18,472 nt of DNA, taken from JANRIZ01 sp033764445 (GTDB lineage: Bacteria; Verrucomicrobiota; Verrucomicrobiia; JAWXBN01). Below, in pieces: positions 6,696-13,366 of this stretch. The notes below the pieces were generated by a model. That model was not told where the DNA came from. It saw only the letters and a program-made list of their open reading frames with translations, and ran no database searches. The DNA is taken from positions 1 to 18,472 of the forward strand of contig JANRIZ010000030.1 of NCBI GenBank assembly GCA_033764445.1, in the 5' to 3' direction. The position numbers and the translations under genes are program-made. How positions within the stretch are numbered: the stretch's first letter is position 1; each line of letters starts with the position of its first letter.

Positions 6696-7427
6696 TCAAC
6701 AGGTGAATGCCTTGCAGGCAGGAGCCATTTCCTTGCCTCCGAATGTCTGCCCGACGTCGGCAAAGGCGATGATGTGTCCCTTGCGAACGTCATTGGAAAC
6801 ATTGACACCGCTTTTATGGGGAAGTTTGGAGGTGAACACCACGATATCGCCTGCCTCCAGCTCCACCGGCTGCCCCTGGTTGGGATCATTGACCGACCAG
6901 CATTCGAAACCCAGGGGACCTTTCCGAACCGGCAACAGGGAATCCAGACTCATGCCGGGGTGAACCCACAGACAGCCGTTTTCGATTTTGACCCGGTTGA
7001 GGGCCGCCCATATGGAGAAATAACCTCTGGATGTCTGGGAGTAATTGTCATCCTGATGCCATGGAAACACATCCGGGTTCGGATATTTGTACACGAGTTG
7101 CCAAGCGAACAATCCCGCCCGGGGTCCCGCGACGGACCGTGCCAGGGCTCCCACCTTGGGTTGAAGACTGAAAGTGTCGATGGCCTCATGGTGCAGGACA
7201 TGTGCATCCAGGGAGTTGACAAAGGAAATCTTCCCTTTTTTGGAAATGAATCCATCCGATTGCAGGCGGGATTCGTAATCGGCCACAGCCGCGTCGGCGA
7301 TGCTGACAAATGCCGCCATCTCATCAGGGGTGAAAAACTGGCGGCGGATGAAAAATCCCTCGCGTCTGATTTGTTCCAGTTCAACAGAGGTGGCCGGGGC
7401 ATGGGAGGTGTCGGGGGTGTGGATCAT
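6696..7427 (-). CDS. Phytanoyl-CoA dioxygenase (PhyH) family Fe(II)/2-oxoglutarate oxygenase
   Basis: A 243-residue soluble protein with the PhyH facial triad: H124 and D126 in 'PWHQDDNY' and H204 in 'SKLPHKSGVN'. R215 is a candidate for binding the 2-oxoglutarate carboxylate. 'LEAGDIVVF' before the last histidine is also typical. Members hydroxylate small molecules, lipids or antibiotic precursors; the substrate cannot be deduced. The ATG at 7425-7427 (MIHTPDTSHA) is preferred over an in-frame ATG at 7448; neither has an SD. It is divergent from an AraC-family gene 55 bases away, the usual layout for a regulator and its target. The terminal 'KAFTC' is a plausible intact C-terminus. Confidence 0.83.
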   Translation of the reverse strand: MIHTPDTSHAPATSVELEQIRREGFFIRRQFFTPDEMAAFVSIADAAVADYESRLQSDGFISKKGKISFVNSLDAHVLHHEAIDTFSLQPKVGALARSVAGPRAGLFAWQLVYKYPNPDVFPWHQDDNYSQTSRGYFSIWAALNRVKIENGCLWVHPGMSLDSLLPVRKGPLGFECWSVNDPNQGQPVELEAGDIVVFTSKLPHKSGVNVSNDVRKGHIIAFADVGQTFGGKEMAPACKAFTC

Positions 7428-7482
7428 GTCAGTACGATAACAAAACAATTGATAAAATCTTTGCGAATATTAACATTCAAGT
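7428..7482. promoter_or_regulatory. Divergent AT-rich control region between phyH-like gene and AraC gene
   Basis: This 55-base gap is strikingly AT-rich against the surrounding 60% GC (for example TTGATAAAATCTTTGCGAAT). Promoters for both directions must lie here or overlap the coding starts. I cannot place -35/-10 boxes with normal spacing. It is the likely binding site of the AraC-family protein. Confidence 0.45.
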
Positions 7483-8433
7483 ATGAGCCGGTTCACACCT
7501 CCTCCCGCAGGGTCGCACCAGCGGGTGAAATTGAAACAGCAGTTTCCAAGCCTCGCGCTGACCGGAGTGGCGGCGGAATTTTTCCCGCGCTACCGGAATC
7601 CGAAGCGGATACGGTTTGAGCATGATGTGGTGTATCTGAGTTTTGTGATGCGCGGGCGTTGTGAACACGTGTTGCAGGAGACCCGCTATCCTGAAAGGCC
7701 CGGGTCGGTCAGTGTGGTGCATTACGGGCAATCCCATTATTTTGACACGATCCATGGCGCCATTGATGTGATGAACCTGTACATCGACCCTGTGAATCAC
7801 CCCCTGCCACGCCTGCCCGATCCGTTGAATGAACTGTTGCCGGGACTGGTCAGTCTGCACCGGAACCTTGGGCATCACCTCAACCGCGTGGTGCGTTTTG
7901 AGCAGGAAAATGTGCAACACTCCCTCCGGGTTCTTCAGGCGTTGCACGAGGAGCTTTCCTGCAGGAGGACAGGATGGGAGGAGGCGTCCCGCGATTTGTT
8001 CCGTGTGTTTCTGATCGAATGTGTGCGGTCCCTGCTGCGCAAACGTCCGCCCTACGTTCCGGGGAGGGATGTGTCGTTTCCGGCCGAAAAAATCAGACAG
8101 TGTTTGGAGAAGGATGTGACCCGGAGCTGGTCCCTGTCGGAACTGGCTTCCATGGCCGGTCTGAAACGGCAGTCACTGTGCCGGAGCTTCAAACGGCACA
8201 CGGGCCAGACCGTGTTCAATTACCTGTTGCAGCGGCGCATTCAAAAGGCCATGTACCTGCTCCGTTCCACGGAGGACAAGGTGTTGTCCATCGCAGGCGA
8301 CTGTGGATTCCGGGATGTGGCCTATTTCAACACCCAGTTCAGGCGCTTCGTGGGCCATCCCCCGCGGGCGTACCGTCAGTTGAAACATCAGGACATGAGA
8401 AGGGTTGACAGCGGACGGATCAAAAAGGAATGA
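7483..8433 (+). CDS. AraC-family transcriptional regulator with N-terminal cupin-like sensor
   Basis: A 316-residue protein of standard AraC layout. Residues ~25-110 form a probable cupin-type ligand pocket ('VVYLSFVMRGRCEHVLQ' and 'PGSVSVVHYGQSHYF'). The C-terminal ~100 residues are two helix-turn-helix units: 'SLSELASMAGLKRQSLCRSF' at 217-236 and the second at 266-292, ending 'GFRDVAYFNTQFRRFVGHPP', the AraC signature. Start ATG 7483 without an SD. Divergent from the PhyH-type oxygenase, its most probable target, and nine bases upstream of a glycosyltransferase on the same strand, so it may also be transcribed with that gene. The effector is unknown; sugars are the common choice for this architecture. 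Confidence 0.9.
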   Translation: MSRFTPPPAGSHQRVKLKQQFPSLALTGVAAEFFPRYRNPKRIRFEHDVVYLSFVMRGRCEHVLQETRYPERPGSVSVVHYGQSHYFDTIHGAIDVMNLYIDPVNHPLPRLPDPLNELLPGLVSLHRNLGHHLNRVVRFEQENVQHSLRVLQALHEELSCRRTGWEEASRDLFRVFLIECVRSLLRKRPPYVPGRDVSFPAEKIRQCLEKDVTRSWSLSELASMAGLKRQSLCRSFKRHTGQTVFNYLLQRRIQKAMYLLRSTEDKVLSIAGDCGFRDVAYFNTQFRRFVGHPPRAYRQLKHQDMRRVDSGRIKKE

Positions 8434-8442
8434 TGGTCTGTC

Positions 8443-9549
8443 TTGAAACCCCTGCACATCCTCCACACCGAAAGCTCCATCCACATGGGCGGGCAGGAGT
8501 TGCGCATCATCCAGGAAACCGGGTGGCTCAACGCGCACGGACACCGGGCCTGGATTGCCGCCCGCGCGGATTCCGCGATCTACCGCATGGCCGGGGACCG
8601 CGGCGTCCCTGTCATCGATATGCCATTTCGCGGGTCATTCAACCTCCGCGGTCTTTTCAAACTGGTGCGGTTCTGTGCCCATGAAAAGATCGACGTCATT
8701 GATTGCCACAGTTCCCGGGATGCCAGTGCCGTGGCCCTGGCACGCCCGTTCATGAAAACCCGTGTGGTCCGGAGCACCCACATCTGCAAACGGCTCAAGG
8801 ACGACTTCTTCCGGCGACTGATCTGGAAACATGGTGCCCACGGGCATATTGCGACCAGTCAGAGCATTCGCCGCCGCCTGATCGATCAGGGCCTGGCCCT
8901 CCCGTCCCAAATCACGGTGGTCGGGGAATCGGTCAATCAGGAGATTTTTCACCGGGGTGTCTCCCCCGGCACTGTGCGGGCCGATTTTGGAATTCCGACC
9001 GGGGCCAGAGTCGTGTCGCTGGTGGGGATGATCCGCAGCAACAAGGGTCAGCAATATCTCGTGCAGGCTGCGGACCGGGTGCTTGAACAATGTCCGGATG
9101 TCTGGTTCATGCTCGTGGGGGGGGCGACAGAACAGAAATACGTGGATTCCCTCAACGACCATCTTTCCCGGGTGAGACACCGGGACCGGATCATTCTCAC
9201 CGGTTTTCAGCGGGAGGTTGAAAAGTTCATCGCCGCCAGTGATGTCATCTGTCTGCCTTCGGAGACGGAGGCGCAATCCAAAATCATCCCGGAGGCTTTT
9301 GCCATGGGAAAACCCGTGGTGGCCTCCCGTGTGGGGGGCATTCCGGACATTGTCACCGATGGGGAGAACGGACTGCTCTGCCCCGTGGGGGATGTCGGGG
9401 CCATTGCCGCCGCCTTGGTGCGGGTCCTGACCACCGATGTTTCGGCCATGGTTGAAAAGGCCCACGCCCTGGCCCTCCGGGAGATGAACTTTGACCGGCT
9501 GATGGAAAAAACCGTGGCGGTGTACCGCCGGATCCGGGGGGAGCCATGA
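8443..9549 (+). CDS. Glycosyltransferase family 4 (GT-B fold)
   Basis: A 368-residue retaining glycosyltransferase. The N-terminus 'ILHTESSIHMGGQELRI' carries the Gly-Gly acceptor-side loop of GT4 enzymes. The C-terminal Rossmann half shows 'VSLVGMIRSNKGQQYLVQAA' and the EX7E pair, E276 and E284, in 'SETEAQSKIIPEAFAMGKPVV', which contacts the nucleotide sugar, followed by 'VGGIPDIVTDGENGLL'. I chose the TTG at 8443 because it keeps the canonical first strand; the next in-frame ATG (8485) would delete it. AAGGA about 13 bases upstream is a weak SD. The gene overlaps the following deacetylase by ATGA, so the two probably act on the same cell-surface glycan or lipopolysaccharide. The donor and acceptor are not known. 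Confidence 0.9.
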   Translation: MKPLHILHTESSIHMGGQELRIIQETGWLNAHGHRAWIAARADSAIYRMAGDRGVPVIDMPFRGSFNLRGLFKLVRFCAHEKIDVIDCHSSRDASAVALARPFMKTRVVRSTHICKRLKDDFFRRLIWKHGAHGHIATSQSIRRRLIDQGLALPSQITVVGESVNQEIFHRGVSPGTVRADFGIPTGARVVSLVGMIRSNKGQQYLVQAADRVLEQCPDVWFMLVGGATEQKYVDSLNDHLSRVRHRDRIILTGFQREVEKFIAASDVICLPSETEAQSKIIPEAFAMGKPVVASRVGGIPDIVTDGENGLLCPVGDVGAIAAALVRVLTTDVSAMVEKAHALALREMNFDRLMEKTVAVYRRIRGEP

Positions 9550-10382
9550 ATCCCTCGGTTCCCGTGGGCATGTATCACCACGTCAACCGCAACGCCCGGG
9601 ACTTTATCACGGTCCATACCGACCATTTTGCGGACCAGATGGCGACCCTGGCACGCGAGGGCTACACCACGCTCAGCGCGGCGGAACTGCTCGGGTACAT
9701 GCTCGGCAAGCAGGAGGTGCCGGCCAAGTCCTTTGTCATCACCTTTGATGACGCCTGGCTGGATGTCTATGTGCACGCCTTTCCCATCCTCAAAAGGCAC
9801 GGATTCAAATTCACCGTCTTTGTCGTGACGGACTGGACCGAGGCCGCGACGCACAATGCGCCGGCGGTGCTCCCCTCCGAGTTTCCTCCGCATGCGGAGG
9901 CCGAGAGACTCCTGGCCGAGGGACGGGCGGGGGAGGTCATCTGCGGATGGCCCCATCTGCGGGAGATGATCGGGAGCGGCCTGTGCGGGGTGGAAATGCA
10001 CACCGCCTCGCACCGGGAGGCCACCCGGATGCTGCCCGAGGAATTGCGCGAGGAAATCCGCCGCGCCCGTGAGGCCCTCAGAATCAACCTGGGCATTGAA
10101 AGCCGCCATCTCTGCTGGCCCAAGGGACGCCATGATCTGCAGTCCTCCTTCATTGCCCGGTCCGAGGGGGTGCAGGCCACCTACCTGGTCCGTCGTGGCG
10201 TCAATCTCAGGGGGGGCGGCGGCTTTGGCATCAAACGGTTCACCGTGGGGGATTTCCCGGGGTTCTGGCTGATGAACCAAATCCGCATTTTCTGCCGTCC
10301 GCTGTACGGATATCTGTATTCGCGCTTGAAGCCCGACCGGCTGAAGGAGAAACTGATGGGCCGCATCCGAAAGATCGGCTGA
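9546..10382 (+). CDS. Polysaccharide deacetylase (NodB-homology domain, CE4 family)
   Basis: A 278-residue protein. Motif 1 is 'ITFDDAW' with catalytic-base and metal aspartates D68 and D69; motif 2 is 'HTASH' with H152 and H156 as the other zinc ligands; 'HLCWPKGRHD' (188-197) fits motif 3. The family removes N- or O-acetyl groups from glycans. No signal peptide is present: the protein starts 'MNPSVPVGMYHHV', close to the first strand of such domains, so it may act in the cytoplasm or on a membrane-linked intermediate. A ~40-residue stretch between motifs 1 and 2 (100-140) is longer than minimal CE4 domains. The basic C-terminal tail 'YSRLKPDRLKEKLMGRIRK' could associate with the membrane. 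It overlaps the GT4 gene by four bases, a strong sign of shared function. Confidence 0.9.
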   Translation: MNPSVPVGMYHHVNRNARDFITVHTDHFADQMATLAREGYTTLSAAELLGYMLGKQEVPAKSFVITFDDAWLDVYVHAFPILKRHGFKFTVFVVTDWTEAATHNAPAVLPSEFPPHAEAERLLAEGRAGEVICGWPHLREMIGSGLCGVEMHTASHREATRMLPEELREEIRRAREALRINLGIESRHLCWPKGRHDLQSSFIARSEGVQATYLVRRGVNLRGGGGFGIKRFTVGDFPGFWLMNQIRIFCRPLYGYLYSRLKPDRLKEKLMGRIRKIG

Positions 10383-10407
10383 AAATTTCCAAGAAAGGAT
10401 CCAAGGC

Positions 10408-11223
10408 ATGACTGACCCCCTGAAAAAAATATTTTTCCTGTACGGACTCATCCTGCTGACCGGGATGGTCGGGGCGGCGCCGGCGCCGGTGGAAAAGTCC
10501 CGGCTGACGATGACACCCGGGCAGTATCTGGAAATCGGACGCCGCATCTGGAAGAATGAATGCGGGGGCACCTTTGACGGACTGACCACATGGAATGCCG
10601 GGGAGGGATTCATTTCCCTGGGGATCGGTCATTTCATCTGGTATCCCAAGGATCGCGAGTTCGCCTTTGAGGAAAGTTTCCCCGCCTTTGTGCAATTTGC
10701 CCGGGACCGGGGGGCGGTCATTCCGGCGTGGATCCTCAAAACCCCGGACTGTCCCTGGGATTCGCGTGAGGAGTTCCGGAAGGCATTCCATCAGAAGCCC
10801 ATGACCGAATTGCGCGACTTCCTGTCCCGGAATGTGCCCTTGCAGGCGGAATTTATCGCCCGGCGCCTGGAGCAGGCCCTGCCCAAAATGCTGGCCACCC
10901 TCCCGGTGCCGGACCGGAAACCCATTGCTGAAAAGTTTTACCTCGTTGCCTCCACACCGGTCGGACTCTATGCGCTGATGGATTACGTCAATTTCAAGGG
11001 GGAAGGCATCAAGGAGACGGAACGGTATCAGGGTCAGGGTTGGGGACTGTTGCAGGTTCTGCAGGAGATGACGATGCCGGTGGAGGGGCGGGAGGCGGCC
11101 CGCGAGTTTTCCAGGGCCGCCGGGGCGGTGCTGGTGCGGCGCATTGAAAACAGTCCCGTGGAGCGCGGTGAAAAGCGCTGGCGCGACGGATGGCTCAACC
11201 GCACCGCCACCTACCGCCCATAA
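10408..11223 (+). CDS. Secreted protein with lysozyme-like E...GIGH motif
   Basis: A 271-residue protein with a cleavable signal peptide (residues 1-~24, 'FFLYGLILLTGMVGAAPA'), so exported. I do not recognise a named family with certainty. Residues 46-80 read 'RIWKNECGGTFDGLTTWN' then 'AGEGFISLGIGHFIWYP'. The pattern of a glutamate (E51), a Gly-rich turn and S/T-x-G-I-G-H 24 residues later resembles T4-type phage lysozyme (E11 ... TIGIGH, 20 apart). A peptidoglycan or glycan hydrolase role is therefore a reasonable guess. The rest is helix-rich. A good SD (AAAGGA, eight bases upstream) sets the ATG at 10408. It lies 25 bases after the deacetylase gene, consistent with a glycan-processing operon. 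Confidence 0.75.
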   Translation: MTDPLKKIFFLYGLILLTGMVGAAPAPVEKSRLTMTPGQYLEIGRRIWKNECGGTFDGLTTWNAGEGFISLGIGHFIWYPKDREFAFEESFPAFVQFARDRGAVIPAWILKTPDCPWDSREEFRKAFHQKPMTELRDFLSRNVPLQAEFIARRLEQALPKMLATLPVPDRKPIAEKFYLVASTPVGLYALMDYVNFKGEGIKETERYQGQGWGLLQVLQEMTMPVEGREAAREFSRAAGAVLVRRIENSPVERGEKRWRDGWLNRTATYRP

Positions 11224-11283
11224 GGCCGTTTTGATCACAGCCACCCAAACGCAGAGGCACATTCACAAGGGAAAGGAAAGGGT

Positions 11284-11820
11284 ATGACCGGCAAAAAAAT
11301 CCTGTTTCAGGGGAAACACATCAATCTGGTGGCCGAGGGCCGCTGGGAATTTGCGGAGCGGCCGCGGGTGTGCGGGATCGTCTTCATCGCGGCGATGACC
11401 CCGGAGAAAAGGGTCATCATGGTCGAACAGTATCGTCCGCCCGTGGGCCGGATCGTTGTGGAGCTGCCGGCAGGGCTGGCGGGGGACATTCCCGGCCAGG
11501 AACACGAGGACCTGGCCGTGGCCGCACGCCGGGAGTTGCTGGAGGAAACCGGATACGAGGCGGCGGAGATGCACAAAGTGATGGAGGGAGTACCCTCGGC
11601 GGGCATTTGCAGCGAGGTCCTGACTCTTTTTGTGGCCACAGGACTGAGGAAGGTGTCCGAGGGGGGAGGTGACGCCCATGAGCAGATCACCGTCCACGAG
11701 GTGCCCATCGGACAGATGAATGACTGGCTTGCGGCGCAAACGGCTCTGGGAAAAACGGTCGATTACAAGGTGTATGCGGGACTGTGGCATCTGGAGACCC
11801 TCCGGAAGTCGTGTGCGTGA
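11284..11820 (+). CDS. Nudix hydrolase, ADP-ribose pyrophosphatase-like
   Basis: A 178-residue cytosolic protein. 'MVEQYRPPVGRIVVELPAG' (46-64) is the lead-in typical of ADP-ribose/nucleoside-diphosphate-sugar pyrophosphatases, followed by the Nudix helix 'AARRELLEETGYEA' with R83, E84, E87 and E88 as magnesium-binding core. 'GICSEVLTLFVATGL' downstream is also typical of this subgroup. The loop between 'ELPAG' and the helix is about five residues longer than in usual NudF-type enzymes, so the textbook G-x5-E spacing is not met. Probable reaction: ADP-ribose or a nucleotide sugar to AMP/NMP plus sugar phosphate. SD-like purines (AAAGGAAAGGG) precede ATG 11284. It is 60 bases after the lysozyme-like gene. 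Confidence 0.88.
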   Translation: MTGKKILFQGKHINLVAEGRWEFAERPRVCGIVFIAAMTPEKRVIMVEQYRPPVGRIVVELPAGLAGDIPGQEHEDLAVAARRELLEETGYEAAEMHKVMEGVPSAGICSEVLTLFVATGLRKVSEGGGDAHEQITVHEVPIGQMNDWLAAQTALGKTVDYKVYAGLWHLETLRKSCA

Positions 11821-11981
11821 CCGGGAACCGCTGACCCGTTCCGCACCGTCATGGCGCTTCCCCGCATACAGAGCCTCCTGGCCAGGGCAAGGCCGCCCCT
11901 GGGACGGACACGTTGTTTTCCGGGTGGGCAACCGAACCACTTCAGGCCCCCCCAAAAAATCGTTTTGTCTATTTGTCTGCA

Positions 11982-12983
11982 ATGATTAATCAATGGGGGG
12001 TGGAAGTGCCACAACAGATCATTCAGGAGGCTGTGGCCGTGCTTCGGGCGGGGGAGGTGGTGGGCATGCCCACAGAGACGGTTTATGGACTCGCGGGTGA
12101 TGCGAGGAATCCCTCGGCTCTGGCCCGCATTTACGCCATCAAACAACGGCCGGAATTTGATCCGCTGATCCTGCACGCCGCCACATTTGAAAAGGTCTTC
12201 GAGGCTGTGGATACCTTTCCGCAAAAGGCGCGGGCGTTGGCGGAGGTCTTTTGGCCGGGGCCGCTCACCCTCATTCTGCCCAAAAAAAGCTGGGTGCCCG
12301 ATCTCGCCACCTCCGGCCTCCCCAGCGTCGCCGTTCGGGTGCCCGCGCACCCGGTCGCGCAGACGTTGCTGCGGAAGTTTGACGGATTCCTGGCCGCGCC
12401 CAGTGCCAACAAATTCGGACGCATTTCACCGACCACCGCCGGGGCTGTCCGGGCGGAGCTGGGGGGGGAGGTCCCCATCGTCCTCGACGGCGGACCCTGT
12501 TCCTGCGGAATAGAATCGACCATTGTTTCCTTTTTGGAACCGGAACCCCGTGTGCTCCGGTGGGGGGCATTGACCCTTGAACAGATGGAGCCGGTGATCG
12601 GACGCATTGCCTTTCAGGAGAAAGCGGATCCGCGGCTGGCCCCCGGCAATATCGCCTCGCATTATGCGCCGCGGACCCCGTTGAAACTGTGGCAGGAAAC
12701 CGACCCCGTTGAGACGGGACTCCGGATCGGTCTGCTGGCCCTGCGGGTGCGCCCGATGGACACCCCGCAGCGGGTGGGGTTTGCAAAACGATTCCACGCC
12801 CTGCGTCTGCTCAGCCCGGGCGGGGATTTGGAGGAGGCCGCCGCGCGGTTTTTCCAGGCGCTGCGGGAACTCGATGCGCTGGGTTTGGATGGCATTTATG
12901 CCGTGCCGTTTCCCGAACACGGACTCGGACGCGCCCTGAATGACCGGCTGTGTCGGGCCGCCCATGGGACAAGAGTCCCATGA
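11982..12983 (+). CDS. sua5: L-threonylcarbamoyladenylate synthase, long Sua5 form
   Basis: A 333-residue enzyme making threonylcarbamoyl-AMP from threonine, bicarbonate and ATP for the t6A37 modification of ANN-decoding tRNAs. The YrdC domain (1-~200) shows 'PTETVYGLAGDA' (30-41), 'IKQRPEFDPLI' (the KRP substrate motif), 'WPGPLTLIL', 'AAPSANKFGRISPT' and 'IESTIVSF'. 'APGNIASHYAP' (220-230) is the linker motif of Sua5, followed by the C-terminal Sua5 domain ending 'GLGRALNDRLCRAAHG'. The length matches Sua5, not the short TsaC/YrdC. I chose ATG 11982; the frame is open 23 codons upstream but those residues are uncharacteristic. No SD. The 161-base gap after the Nudix gene suggests its own promoter. 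Confidence 0.93.
   Translation: MINQWGVEVPQQIIQEAVAVLRAGEVVGMPTETVYGLAGDARNPSALARIYAIKQRPEFDPLILHAATFEKVFEAVDTFPQKARALAEVFWPGPLTLILPKKSWVPDLATSGLPSVAVRVPAHPVAQTLLRKFDGFLAAPSANKFGRISPTTAGAVRAELGGEVPIVLDGGPCSCGIESTIVSFLEPEPRVLRWGALTLEQMEPVIGRIAFQEKADPRLAPGNIASHYAPRTPLKLWQETDPVETGLRIGLLALRVRPMDTPQRVGFAKRFHALRLLSPGGDLEEAAARFFQALRELDALGLDGIYAVPFPEHGLGRALNDRLCRAAHGTRVP
12963..12982 (+). other. Perfect 8-bp hairpin across the sua5 stop codon
   Basis: CATGGGAC - AAGA - GTCCCATG forms a perfect 8-bp stem with a 4-base loop, and the right arm runs into the TGA of sua5. A GC-rich hairpin at a gene end suggests transcript stability or termination, but no T-run follows, so it is not a standard intrinsic terminator. 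Confidence 0.3.
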
Positions 12984-13366
12984 TCAACGGGGGGGACCCT
13001 CCTAAAAATCCGTGTTTGATCCGTGGCTCTCAAAGAGTCTGGTGAAATCGGAGGCCACGGATGAAACACCGATCGAACACGGGTCAGAAAAATGCCAGAC
13101 ACGATTCGAACCTGATAGATAAGCAGGCTGTTTTGTCCCACTGTTTTCCATGTGCGCCCTCGCTTTCAATGCAAGAGACGCTCCATCATCAGATTGGTGA
13201 CACAATTCTGTGCATTTTCAGGCTCTTCCATCCGTGTTATCCGTGATATCCGCGGTTAAAAAATCTGCGGTTCCCTGCGACATCCCGAACCATCCGGGAC
13301 AAGTCCGTGGCTCTGCCACCGATCGTTTCACTGAAACACTCACGGTTTCAGATTTTGGGAGAGGCC
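12984..13366. repeat. Intergenic repeat island C, between convergent sua5 and propeller genes
   Basis: These 383 bases contain no convincing gene. At 13010-13082 is an imperfect inverted repeat: CCGTGTTTGATCCGTGGC on the left and GCCACGGAT ... GATCGAACACGG on the right. At 13263-13305 is the inverted copy of the 43-base repeat (39/43 with island A), followed outward by CCGCGGATATCACGGAT-type sequence on the minus strand. CCGTGGCTCT occurs at 13021 and 13306. The segment 13090-13230 has no feature I can name. Some of it must serve as the 3' ends of the two converging transcripts. Confidence 0.65.
13331..13351 (-). terminator. Possible 3' hairpin of the S55/propeller transcript
   Basis: CTGAAAC and GTTTCAG form a perfect 7-bp stem with a 7-base loop, starting 15 bases beyond the TAG of the propeller gene on the minus strand. 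GTTTCA also sits directly before it (13325-13330), giving an alternative stem. There is no T-run on the minus strand, so termination is uncertain. Confidence 0.3.

Noticed and set aside
9207..10613. A 468-codon minus-strand open frame across the GT4 and deacetylase genes.
   Set aside because: Both plus-strand genes have full catalytic motifs and an ATGA overlap; the antisense frame has none.
13095..13115. GGTTCGAATC on the minus strand, resembling a tRNA T-loop.
   Set aside because: The flanking bases do not form the 5-bp T-stem and no acceptor, anticodon or D arm can be built around it.
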